Shown here in pieces: positions 9,401 through 16,280 of a DNA stretch of 64,000 nt. The position numbers were made by a program, and so were the translations under genes. Under the pieces are notes generated by a model. The model searched no databases. It had not been told where the DNA came from and saw only the letters and a program-made list of their open reading frames with translations. How positions within the stretch are numbered: position 1 is the first letter of the stretch; each line of letters opens with the position of its first letter. The stretch is from Paludibacteraceae bacterium (GTDB lineage Bacteria > Bacteroidota > Bacteroidia > Bacteroidales > Paludibacteraceae): NCBI GenBank assembly GCA_024401555.1, contig JAKSKV010000011.1, forward strand, positions 20,277 through 84,276, read 5' to 3'.

Positions 9401-10470
9401 TCCGCGAAAGAGGTTCCATCCACCAAAGGAAATCCGATATCGGACGAGTGCAGAGAACTGGACTCTTTCGACTCGCCATATCGCCACAAACCTGAATTCT
9501 GGGTACCGATCCAAATATCTCCATCACGATCTTCGAAGAGGGTATGCACCTTCTTCAACTCATCCACATTGATATTGATCGGTGCCTGTCTCTCAAAGCT
9601 CCATTTTCCAGAGTGGCACTCTCCTCGCCAAAGTCCGCTTCCGCTGGTACCCAACCAAATCCTTCCCTTCGAATCCTTGAGGATGGCGGTGATGCACTTG
9701 AAAGGCGTTTCGATCTTTTCCGCACGAAGGATGACACCATCGTCACCGATATGCACGACGCCCAAGGAGCCGATACTGGAAGATATCAATATGCGGTTGT
9801 GGTCCAAACGGACCATCGAGGAGACCATCTCATTGATTTCCGAGAGAAATGTGGGGCCACATCGTTTGAAATCCTTATCCCACACACGGACACCGGGAAA
9901 AGAGCCAATCCATATCCGCCCCCAGTCATCCTCCAACAAGCTACAAGTAAAGATGTCTTGGGTGGCTTGGTATGCGATAGGATTCTTGTCGAAGCGACCG
10001 TTCTCCTTATCGAGCAGATAAAGCCCCGCATTGGTGGAGAGAATCGTTCTACCACCACTGATTGGATAGATTCCCGTCACACATTTGTAGTAAGTGGAGT
10101 CAAAATCCTTGGGCGCCAAATTATGGAATGAATCGGTCATCTCATCATAAGAGACCGCCATTCCGTTGTTACTTCCGAAACAGACCGTGCCATCTTCCAA
10201 AGTGACGGAACGGACGATATCGTTTCGGAACAGTGAAGGATAATCCTCGAAAAAATAGTTCTTGAAATGGACACCGTCGAACTTATTCAAACCATACTCG
10301 GTGGCCACCCATAGGAAGCCATTCTTGTCTTGAGAAATGGAATGGACATAGTTACAGCTCAGGCCATCCTTCACCGTATAATGGTGGAACGAGGCCCACT
10401 CCATTGCCCTTAACGGAGAAAAAGCAAGCAGGAAAACAACTATATATCTTAAAACCCTAATAGAAAACAT
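6469..10470 (-). CDS. Hybrid two-component system regulator (HTCS)
   Basis: About 1333 residues from the chosen Met (MFSIRVLRYIVVFLLAF), which gives a clean signal peptide; an upstream in-frame Met at 10521 gives a poorer N-terminus. Order: periplasmic two-bladed Reg_prop propellers (to about 690), a Y_Y_Y domain, a membrane helix near 770, HisKA with VVAHDLKNP near 850, HATPase with NVLSNAVKFTP near 968, a receiver with VVDDDP near 1097 and phospho-acceptor Asp near 1139 (IISDVEMP), and a C-terminal AraC-type HTH. Such proteins sense glycans and switch on polysaccharide utilisation loci in one polypeptide. No SusC/SusD pair or glycanase cluster lies next to it, so its target cannot be read from context. 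Confidence 0.95.
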   Translation of the reverse strand: MFSIRVLRYIVVFLLAFSPLRAMEWASFHHYTVKDGLSCNYVHSISQDKNGFLWVATEYGLNKFDGVHFKNYFFEDYPSLFRNDIVRSVTLEDGTVCFGSNNGMAVSYDEMTDSFHNLAPKDFDSTYYKCVTGIYPISGGRTILSTNAGLYLLDKENGRFDKNPIAYQATQDIFTCSLLEDDWGRIWIGSFPGVRVWDKDFKRCGPTFLSEINEMVSSMVRLDHNRILISSSIGSLGVVHIGDDGVILRAEKIETPFKCITAILKDSKGRIWLGTSGSGLWRGECHSGKWSFERQAPININVDELKKVHTLFEDRDGDIWIGTQNSGLWRYGESKESSSLHSSDIGFPLVDGTSFAEDSRGNIVVSADGHGCYLLSPDLKLLKHIQTEDGLTSNNVLSLQKGVDGKIWVASWGGVPCTYDTETGKITQYPFNGIGFAYSTSKVLHCFQNGEVGVGLAGDGIYCYSKEKNIWNHVRLIGDSTISSEDRWVEHLMETKQGVRWIVTSRTVWRWENGKMKATYPDIDATQSHNPLMMFQGACDEAGNLFVVSNRGVLRFEADGSSFKSLDFLPTGHYSSILMGRDGHFWTSGSNGILYFDYDGATYHQVLLDDRCRNRNYFTSRAAFQDSKGRFYFGSTEGFMVFDPTLKRESSGVSYLSFSDLYLFGERVLPSSDLLPAPLSRTNELVLNYDETNISISFDVLDFSGLNIVDASYRINGLDRRWVDLGDKREVKISHLPFGDYVLEVKALRRDGVGDPKIITLNIRVLPPWWKTWWCTLLMVLGLIAIVAGVLYYRFRSIVKQRELLSKMVAERTKELDESNQLLGQKQKFIEQRNQELLDVLREKDRLISVVAHDLKNPMFAIVGALEGVVKRREISPNTWKVLNDTYLSAFNLQSVMVKLLEWARGKQSDVACRMDHVSLHQIMTEVLDLLNGVLSEKNITVDYTSDVKHKVFADGRMIGTAIRNVLSNAVKFTPMGGSIRIYASEELSVVRLSITDSGVGMTKEKVEELMGDGRHESTLGTNNEKGTGLGFQMTKDFVRKSGGAIQLESEEGKGTTIVISLTKSDELAEISAPAKASSETFEVNAELLDGNTVMVVDDDPLILNNLCEMLKPYVNVVSASNGEEGLRVVKESRPDIIISDVEMPVVDGIEMYKRLRSEQPTMHVPLVFLSARSDEDDRLRGLSSGAIDYVTKPFSAKELLMKLHNILQWRRTQQQQVLTRNFEEDRIDEEANDLLRGVLQVVEKRYQDSEFSIDDIADELAMSKSSLSRKLKSITDKTPLEIITEFRLHRAQKMLREGRSVSDVAYSVGFNDPLYFSRKYRAEFGYPPSQES

Positions 10471-10592
10471 CTTCAAATATTTGCGACAAATATAGCAATT
10501 TAATGGTAGAAGAAAAAGCACATGTTAAGGATAAACTATCATTTATCGGAAAAATTAAGGAAACAGATGCCACCGCGTAAGAAAAAAAGAAG

Positions 10593-10600
10593 TAAATTTG
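10593..10600 (+). promoter_or_regulatory. -7 box of the glyA promoter
   Basis: TAAATTTG matches TAnnTTTG, 51 nt before the glyA start. No clear TTG at the usual spacing. Confidence 0.5.
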
Positions 10601-10651
10601 CACTTGCGAAATTAACTCGAGGAATTAACAATTAACAACAAGTATATACTT

Positions 10652-11932
10652 ATGGTAAGAGACACAGCAATTTTCGACATTATCGAAAAAGAGCACCAGC
10701 GTCAGCTTAAAGGAATTGAGCTAATCGCTTCCGAGAACTTTGTCAGCGATCAAGTGATGCAGGCAATGGGAAGTTATTTAACAAACAAGTATGCTGAGGG
10801 TTACATCGGACACCGTCACTACGGTGGTTGCGAAGTAGTCGACATGAGCGAAGGTTTGGCAATCGAGCGTCTTTGCAAACTTTACGGCGCAGAGTATGCT
10901 AACGTACAACCTCACTCAGGTGCTCAGGCTAACGGAGCTGTTCTTCTTGCGGTACTTAACCCTGGAGACAAGTTCATGGGATTGGCTTTGGACCACGGAG
11001 GTCACCTTTCTCACGGATCATTGGTAAATACATCTGGTTTGATCTACAAGCCAGTTCCTTATTATTTGAACAAAGAGACTGGTCGTGTTGACTACGACGA
11101 GATGGAGAAGACTGCAAAGGCAGAGCGTCCTAAGTTGATCATCGGTGGTGGTTCAGCTTACTCCCGCGAGTGGGATTACGCACGCATGCGTAAGATCGCT
11201 GACGAGGTTGGCGCACTTTTAATGATCGATATGGCTCACCCTGCTGGTTTGATCGCCGCAGGTTTGCTCGACAATCCATTGAAATATGCTCACATCGTAA
11301 CTTCTACTACCCACAAGACTCTTCGTGGTCCACGTGGTGGAATCATCCTCCTTGCAAAGGATTTCGACAATCCTTGGGGTAAGGTGACAAAGAAGGGTGT
11401 TATCCGCAAGATGTCCTCTATCTTGAATTCAGCAGTGTTCCCAGGTATGCAAGGTGGTCCATTGGAGCATGTCATCGCTGCCAAGGCAGTCGCTTTCGGA
11501 GAGGCACTTCAACCAGAGTTCAAGACATACCAAACTCAAGTGAAGAAGAATGCCGCTGTTATGGCGCAAGCATTCGTTGACAAGGGTTACGCAGTCGTTT
11601 CCGGCGGTACCGACAACCACTCAATGTTGATCGATCTTCGTCCTAAGTTCCCTGAATTGACTGGTAAGATGGCAGAGAGCGCACTTGTTGCCGCTGACAT
11701 CACCACTAACATGAACATGGTGCCATTCGACACTCGTTCAGCATTCCAAACTTCAGGTCTCCGTTTCGGAACGCCAGCCATCACCACTCGTGGTGCAAAG
11801 GAGGAGTTGATGGTTGAGATCGTCGAGATGATAGACACCGTTCTTTCTAACCCAGAGAGCGAGGCAAACATCAAGTCAGTTCGCGAGAAGGTTAACAGCA
11901 TCATGAAGGATTATCCTTTGTTCGCTTGGTAA
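10652..11932 (+). CDS. glyA: Serine hydroxymethyltransferase
   Basis: 426 residues, full length. It interconverts serine and glycine with tetrahydrofolate and feeds one-carbon metabolism; cytosolic PLP enzyme. Family signatures seen: [10 protein letters not shown] near the N-terminus, [17 protein letters not shown], and the PLP-lysine motif [15 protein letters not shown] with Lys222. It is monocistronic between divergent HTCS and a strong terminator. The start at 10652 gives the usual short N-terminus ([11 protein letters not shown]). Confidence 0.98.
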   Translation: MVRDTAIFDIIEKEHQRQLKGIELIASENFVSDQVMQAMGSYLTNKYAEGYIGHRHYGGCEVVDMSEGLAIERLCKLYGAEYANVQPHSGAQANGAVLLAVLNPGDKFMGLALDHGGHLSHGSLVNTSGLIYKPVPYYLNKETGRVDYDEMEKTAKAERPKLIIGGGSAYSREWDYARMRKIADEVGALLMIDMAHPAGLIAAGLLDNPLKYAHIVTSTTHKTLRGPRGGIILLAKDFDNPWGKVTKKGVIRKMSSILNSAVFPGMQGGPLEHVIAAKAVAFGEALQPEFKTYQTQVKKNAAVMAQAFVDKGYAVVSGGTDNHSMLIDLRPKFPELTGKMAESALVAADITTNMNMVPFDTRSAFQTSGLRFGTPAITTRGAKEELMVEIVEMIDTVLSNPESEANIKSVREKVNSIMKDYPLFAW

Positions 11933-11954
11933 TCGATTTCGAATCATAAACGAC

Positions 11955-11986
11955 AAAAAAGGTTGCTCCATTGGGCAACCTTTTTT
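11955..11986 (+). terminator. glyA terminator
   Basis: GGTTGC (11961-11966) pairs with GCAACC (11975-11980), with As before and six Ts after, so it could act in both directions. Confidence 0.9.
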
Positions 11987-12070
11987 GTTGAGGACAAAGC
12001 GATGTTGTTTATATGGACGGAGTGATGATTACACGCCACTCGTTTAAGCAAACACTATTTTACGCCTAAA

Positions 12071-12096
12071 AAGGTGGACCAAGACCACCTTTTTTA
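12071..12096 (+). terminator. Orphan terminator-like hairpin
   Basis: AAGGTGG / CCACCTT stem followed by a T run. No gene is seen between the glyA terminator and this one. The short sequence CACTATTTTA occurs on both sides (near 12054 and 12108), so it may be a small repeat or remnant rather than a gene end. Confidence 0.45.
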
Positions 12097-12207
12097 TGGA
12101 GCATCCACTATTTTATGCATATATTTCAGCTCAAACAGTACACTTCGTCCACCTTTTCAGCAACATCAGATTGTCCAACAGAATTGTAGTTGGGAACTTA
12201 GGACCTT

Positions 12208-12240
12208 AACGGGATTGTTAGCAACACCAATAAGCGCAGG
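12208..12240 (+). repeat. Left copy of 33-bp direct repeat bounding an islet
   Basis: Starts AACGGGATTGTTAGCAACAC and is matched at 14271-14303 with one difference in 33 positions. The two copies bound a 2.1-kb segment holding the transposase and the three-gene ADP-ribosyltransferase module. Confidence 0.85.
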
Positions 12241-12272
12241 GTTAAATCACCCGACAAACATCTTCGTCCGAA

Positions 12273-12400
12273 CCACGCCGTTAGGCGTCAAACGTGGGTA
12301 GCAATAAAATGAATGACGTGACATATTTCCCCGTAGGGGATAAACATCACCAGCCAAACATCATCGACACAAACCACGCCGTTAGGGTAACACGTGGGTA
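12273..12400 (-). repeat. Two REP-like elements next to the transposase
   Basis: Copies at 12273-12300 and 12374-12400 share CCACGCCGTTAGG, end in ACGTGGGTA and have similar upstream flanks (AAACATC). Their reverse complement (TACCCACGT...CTAACGG) matches the elements at 14046-14065, 14091-14120 and 14252-14282 in the opposite orientation. The first copy can fold (ACGCC-GTTA-GGCGT). Confidence 0.7.
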
Positions 12401-12409
12401 ACATATCAT

Positions 12410-12868
12410 TCATACATCTTCCAACAAATACCGCTCGTCATATTCCACACCAAAATCTTTCAACGTCTGCAAATATTCTTCTCGAAACGTACGTTTCTTA
12501 TGATGTTCCTCTTGCCCCTTTATATAATCAATCACCGAATCAACATGCGATTTGCTATACGAAAAGGCTCCATAGCCTTCCTGCCACTCAAAATGGAAAC
12601 GAGACATTCTATTCTGATTGATCCACTGAGAAGAACATCGTTTTACTTCTTTCATCAAATCCGACAAACTCTCACTCGCTCTAAATCCGAAAAACACATG
12701 AACATGATTCGACGTTCCGCCAATGGCTAACATTTTGTTTCCCCTTGACTGAACAATTCCACTAATATAACCATATAACTTCTCTTGAAAGCCTTTTTCT
12801 ATCAACGCTTCCCTATGTTTCACTGCAAAAACACAATGAATATGTATTTGGGTGTATGTATTAGGCAT
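12410..12868 (-). CDS. REP-associated tyrosine transposase (Y1_Tnp, IS200-like)
   Basis: 152 residues from MPNTYTQIHIHCVFAVK; the longer frame from 12922 adds a non-family extension. The HUH motif is SNHVHVFFGF, and the candidate catalytic Tyr lies in EGYGAFSYSKSHVD, followed by YIKGQEEHHKKRTFREEYL. This is the single-domain Y1 family that nicks and joins single-stranded DNA at hairpins. No IS200-type ends were found, but short inverted GTGGGTA-type elements lie on both sides, as for RAYT proteins that move REP sequences. It looks intact. Confidence 0.88.
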   Translation of the reverse strand: MPNTYTQIHIHCVFAVKHREALIEKGFQEKLYGYISGIVQSRGNKMLAIGGTSNHVHVFFGFRASESLSDLMKEVKRCSSQWINQNRMSRFHFEWQEGYGAFSYSKSHVDSVIDYIKGQEEHHKKRTFREEYLQTLKDFGVEYDERYLLEDV

Positions 12869-12984
12869 ATAACTCAAATAGATTTTTAATAAAACAAAAC
12901 AATAACATTCTCCATACGACAAATCACAAACAAAACAAAGCGTTGATGACGCCTTTTATTTATGTCGTTGCTCCAACAGTTTGA

Positions 12985-13007
12985 CGCCTTGGGAGCGGTG
13001 GGCGGAT
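12985..13007 (+). repeat. Left copy of inner direct repeat
   Basis: A 23-bp sequence starting CGCCTTGGGAGCGGTGGGCG is repeated exactly at 13989-14011. The match extends upstream in looser form (CCAAC..GTTT..GAC), with about 12 extra nt in the right copy. The pair encloses exactly the three-gene module at 13012-13951. Confidence 0.85.
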
Positions 13008-13011
13008 ATAA

Positions 13012-13254
13012 TCAACAAGCCAATGCTTGGTCAATCATTTCTTTTCTTTCTTCTACAAGATAACTATAAACATACCTTGCAGACTGATAATACAAACCTG
13101 TATTTGCATCACAAAGTTTGGCAAAGGTATTAGATTGATACAAAATATCAAAAGCCTTGCTAACAGGAAGATGATTTTCTTCTGTTAATATGGTTATCAG
13201 ATCGGTTGTGAGCGATTGAACCATAAAATCAAACTCCTGCTTTGTAACATTCAT
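13012..13254 (-). CDS. Small conserved protein, third gene of the DUF3990 module
   Basis: 80 residues, starting MNVTKQEFDFMVQSLTTDL and containing AFDILYQSNTFAKLCDANTG and LYYQSARYVYSYL. No catalytic motif is seen. It is mostly helical by eye and acidic in its middle. Its ATG overlaps the stop of the ADP-ribosyltransferase-like gene by 4 nt, so the two are translationally coupled. From memory, small ORFs of this kind accompany DUF3990 genes in Bacteroidota, but I cannot give it a family name. An antitoxin or accessory role is inferred only from position. Confidence 0.75.
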   Translation of the reverse strand: MNVTKQEFDFMVQSLTTDLITILTEENHLPVSKAFDILYQSNTFAKLCDANTGLYYQSARYVYSYLVEERKEMIDQALAC

Positions 13255-13727
13255 ATCCTAACTAATTTCGATATTGCCAACTCCGTACAAAAAGCATATT
13301 GAAAAGTAATGCCTTTCATATATTTTATTCGTTCCAAGAATGTTTCAAAAGATATGTAACCATTCCTGAAGTTATTTATTTGAGCACCAACTCTATCATT
13401 GGCTATAGGACCATACACAACATCAAAATCATGCAATGTTCGTCCTCGTTCATCATTTCTATGGTCATAAATAAAATGTGCCCACTCCTCTGTATAACTA
13501 TCAAAACTTTTGAACCGTAACATTCCGTCATATATCAACGAATCATCAAAGTCATATGTCATAACGATCGGATCTCCTCCAAGAAAAATAGTTTTTAATT
13601 TTGCCATTTCCTCAGCCTGGGCACAATCATCAGACAAATAGAATGCCTTTCCAAAATCTTTATTAGGTTTAGAATAAGACAAGTCTATCTTGTCAATAAC
13701 CATATTTGAGCCATGATATAGTTTCAA
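13251..13727 (-). CDS. DUF3990 family, ADP-ribosyltransferase-like protein
   Basis: 158 residues. Three motifs sit where H-Y-E type ADP-ribosyltransferases carry their triad: LYHGS (His5), DFGKAFYLS (Tyr30) and FQYAFCTELAI (Glu149). The central YTEEWAHFIYDHRN and DVVYGPIANDRV are family features. The predicted activity is transfer of ADP-ribose from NAD to a protein or nucleic acid; the target is unknown. It is coupled by 4-nt overlaps to a DUF3791-like gene upstream and a small ORF downstream, as in toxin-antitoxin operons. Function is inferred from fold-level motifs and context. Confidence 0.85.
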   Translation of the reverse strand: MKLYHGSNMVIDKIDLSYSKPNKDFGKAFYLSDDCAQAEEMAKLKTIFLGGDPIVMTYDFDDSLIYDGMLRFKSFDSYTEEWAHFIYDHRNDERGRTLHDFDVVYGPIANDRVGAQINNFRNGYISFETFLERIKYMKGITFQYAFCTELAISKLVRI

Positions 13728-13951
13728 GACAAATTTCCTCCCTTTCTTTTACAGAAAGCAGACAAGCCTTCCACCATATCCTCAAATCGTTGCGTATGCA
13801 TAATGCCATAATGAGATTGAATCATATCTAAAGCACCATAGCGACTCAAATAAGACTGAGCCTCCTGACAACTAATGTTATATCTCTTAGCAAACGAGCC
13901 AATCAACATAACCATATATTCTACTATGTCTCGCAAATTATACATACTCAT
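13724..13951 (-). CDS. DUF3791-like small protein, first gene of the module
   Basis: 75 residues: MSMYNLRDIVEYMVMLIGSF..., with YNISCQEAQSYLSRYGALDM, HYGIMHTQRFEDMVEGLSAF and a basic end. The pattern (helical segment, then YGIMHT) fits DUF3791. It overlaps the next gene by 4 nt (ATGA). Being first in the operon and small, it is the likeliest antitoxin for the ADP-ribosyltransferase-like protein, but this is inference. Confidence 0.8.
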   Translation of the reverse strand: MSMYNLRDIVEYMVMLIGSFAKRYNISCQEAQSYLSRYGALDMIQSHYGIMHTQRFEDMVEGLSAFCKRKGGNLS

Positions 13952-13988
13952 ACCTCACTTGCCCCAACTGTTTTGACCTTCGGTCTTC

Positions 13989-14011
13989 CGCCTTGGGAGC
14001 GGTGGGCGGAT
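13989..14011 (+). repeat. Right copy of inner direct repeat
   Basis: Exact 23-bp match to 12985-13007, ending 38 nt beyond the start codon of the module's first gene at 13951. Together with CTTCGGTC just upstream it can form small stems. Confidence 0.85.
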
Positions 14012-14045
14012 TGCAAAGATAATAAAATTTGACAAAAACACACCT

Positions 14046-14282
14046 CGTTTAATCCCTAACGGGATAATGGGGTCAATTCACCTCTTGTTCTACCCACGTT
14101 TAATCCCTAACGGGATTGTTTGTTCACACAACTTTTGTCGGATAAAAGAACCTTATATCACTCCTATGCGTGGCTATTCTTAAATAGGTTGAAACATCTA
14201 TTTAACTTCTAATATCGAATTCGCCTTATGCGTTCTACATCTGCTTTTATTCTTACCCACGTTTAATTCCAAACGGGATTGT
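14046..14282 (+). repeat. Three REP-like elements upstream of the module
   Basis: Copies at 14046-14065, 14091-14120 and 14252-14282 share CGTTTAATCCCTAACGGGAT, the third with small changes. The last two begin TACCCACG. They are inverted relative to the pair at 12273-12400, so the transposase and module sit between oppositely oriented sets. No gene is seen in 13952-14309. Confidence 0.7.
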
Positions 14283-14303
14283 TAGCAACACCAATAAGCG
14301 CGG
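14271..14303 (+). repeat. Right copy of 33-bp direct repeat bounding the islet
   Basis: Matches 12208-12240 with a single difference (G for A near the right end). It lies six nt from the stop codon of the helicase gene. Confidence 0.85.
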
Positions 14304-14309
14304 GAATTC

Positions 14310-16163
14310 TCAATTCTTCTCTCCACTACTCCATTCCCATAATTTCCGATAAAAGGCGTGGTGTGAAAGTGTAGCCGCATTGCCGATAATCATCAGTTTC
14401 ATACGAGCTCTGGTCATCGCCACATTCATACGGCGCAACTCCTTCAAGAAACCAATTTCGCCCTCATCGTTAGAACGCACCAAGCTGATGATCACCACAT
14501 CACGCTCCTGTCCTTGAAAACCATCCACCGAATTGACTGTAATGAATTTACGGAAAGGTTTCAGGAACTTAGACTCTTTGATCAAGTGTCGTAGGTAATA
14601 GACCTGTGCCTTATAGGGAGAGATGATACCAAAATCGATTCGTTCCTCCATGACACGATGCGGGCCAACTTTTTCAATGAATTGCGTCAAGAGAGAGAGA
14701 ACCAATTCACCCTCCATCTTATTCACACGACCTGCGGTTTGGGCCACATACTCCTCCTCAAAGGAGAATTTCTCCGTATTGATCCACTCCATCGGCTCTT
14801 CAAAATCCAGGATGCCTCGACACTTCACCTCGTCCGCCGCCTTTAATTTCCCCTCGTAAAACCAATCGGAGGAGAACTGCATAATCTTTTCGTGCATACG
14901 ATACTGCACATTCAGCAGAGAGACCACTTCGGGCTTGCTCTCTGCCAACTTCTCCATCAAAGTGTGCGACAAGCCGGCTCGTTCCGCTTCAAAACACTTG
15001 ATGGTGGGAGGCAATTGTTTATGGTCGCCCGCAAAAATCACCCGATGCGATTTACATATCGGAATCCAGCAAGCAGCCTCCAACGCTTGAGCCGCTTCGT
15101 CAATGAAAAGAGACTGGAAAGTTCTTCCATATAAAATATTATTCGCCGCACCCACTAAGGTACATGCCACGACACGAGAATCCGTAAAGAGTGACTCACG
15201 GATTTCATACTCTAATGACTCTGCCTTCTCTTTAATGGCCCGGGCCTTGTCACGATTCGTACGGTAAAGTTCTCGGACAGCTTTTCGCATACCCCATAGG
15301 GTGTCATACATCGGATGCGCCTCGAAACGTCGCTCGTAAGTATAGGACAACATCTTATCATCCACCCTGGATGGGTTGCCTATACGCAAGACATTCACGC
15401 CACGTTCCACCAACTGTTGCGAGATCCAATCGACCGCCATATTACTCTGTGCACAGACCAAGACTTGGCTCTCCCTGCGCAGAGTCTCATAAATAGCCTC
15501 CACCAAAGTTGTGGTTTTACCAGTTCCCGGAGGCCCATGCACAATGGCGACATCCTTCGCACGAAGGATCTTGTTGATCGCCTCCTCTTGGGATGGATTC
15601 AACCACGGATAACGGATAGCCGAAAAGGAGAAGAATCCCGCCTCTCGCTTTCCTAAAAGAGTCTCCCTAAGATCATAGAGACGTCCATCCTTCACTGCCA
15701 TCACCCGATCCATCGCATCGAACATCGCCTTGTAACTGCTCTCGTCAAAACCGATCTGGACGCCCAAGCGGTCAATGGATTCCAACGCAGCCACATACTC
15801 CCTACCCGGCAAGGTGACAACCAGAGAGGTCGGAGTCGCAAAGTTCACCTGCGAGGTCATCTTGATCAGACGTACCTCTTCGTTGGGAGAGACACTGAAA
15901 AACTGGACGGTCTTTCCATACTCGAAATGGTCTTCCTCATCCTCCAAGGGAGCATGATGTAGCTCCACGACATATTGATTCAGGGAGTTATAATAGGATT
16001 TTCCGACCGAAAGGGGGTAACGACAAACGCCAGCCGTCAACTTTTTGGGAATCGAGATATTAGAGGCTTGAAGATCAAAACTCTTCTTATCAAACTCATA
16101 CTCCATTCTGAGTAAGTCTCTGTGCCTTTGAAGCGATAATATGGAAGAAACGATATTTGTCAT
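14310..16163 (-). CDS. Superfamily 1 DNA/RNA helicase (Upf1/IGHMBP2-like)
   Basis: 618 residues from MTNIVSSILSLQRHRDLLRM; the longer frame from 16244 adds a hydrophobic, non-family stretch. Motif I is IVHGPPGTGKTTTLVEAI near residue 213, motif II LFIDEAAQALEA near 354, then GDHKQLPPT (III), VLNVQYRMH (IV), VNSVDGFQGQERDVVIIS (V) and MTRARMKLMIIGN (VI). An N-terminal beta-rich domain precedes the ATPase core, as in SF1B enzymes that travel 5' to 3'. Common in Bacteroidales as a lone gene; the substrate is not evident. A repeat islet abuts its 3' end. Confidence 0.93.
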   Translation of the reverse strand: MTNIVSSILSLQRHRDLLRMEYEFDKKSFDLQASNISIPKKLTAGVCRYPLSVGKSYYNSLNQYVVELHHAPLEDEEDHFEYGKTVQFFSVSPNEEVRLIKMTSQVNFATPTSLVVTLPGREYVAALESIDRLGVQIGFDESSYKAMFDAMDRVMAVKDGRLYDLRETLLGKREAGFFSFSAIRYPWLNPSQEEAINKILRAKDVAIVHGPPGTGKTTTLVEAIYETLRRESQVLVCAQSNMAVDWISQQLVERGVNVLRIGNPSRVDDKMLSYTYERRFEAHPMYDTLWGMRKAVRELYRTNRDKARAIKEKAESLEYEIRESLFTDSRVVACTLVGAANNILYGRTFQSLFIDEAAQALEAACWIPICKSHRVIFAGDHKQLPPTIKCFEAERAGLSHTLMEKLAESKPEVVSLLNVQYRMHEKIMQFSSDWFYEGKLKAADEVKCRGILDFEEPMEWINTEKFSFEEEYVAQTAGRVNKMEGELVLSLLTQFIEKVGPHRVMEERIDFGIISPYKAQVYYLRHLIKESKFLKPFRKFITVNSVDGFQGQERDVVIISLVRSNDEGEIGFLKELRRMNVAMTRARMKLMIIGNAATLSHHAFYRKLWEWSSGEKN

Positions 16164-16223
16164 AATTACGACAAAGATAGGGATATTTGCGGAGAGATGT
16201 AGACAACAGGGCGAAAGAGGAAC

Positions 16224-16258
16224 AAAAAAAATAGTAGTGGACACTAGCCCACTACTAT
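16224..16258 (-). terminator. Terminator of the large secreted protein gene
   Basis: Ten-bp stem ATAGTAGTGG (16231-16240) / CCACTACTAT (16249-16258), followed on the minus strand by a T run (A16224-16231). It lies 22 nt past the stop codon. Confidence 0.9.
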
Positions 16259-16280
16259 TTCAATATGGAATCAGAAAAAA

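Noticed and set aside
12410-12868. Complete IS200/IS605 insertion sequence
   Set aside because: No TnpB partner and no recognisable subterminal hairpin ends at both borders; REP-RAYT fits better.
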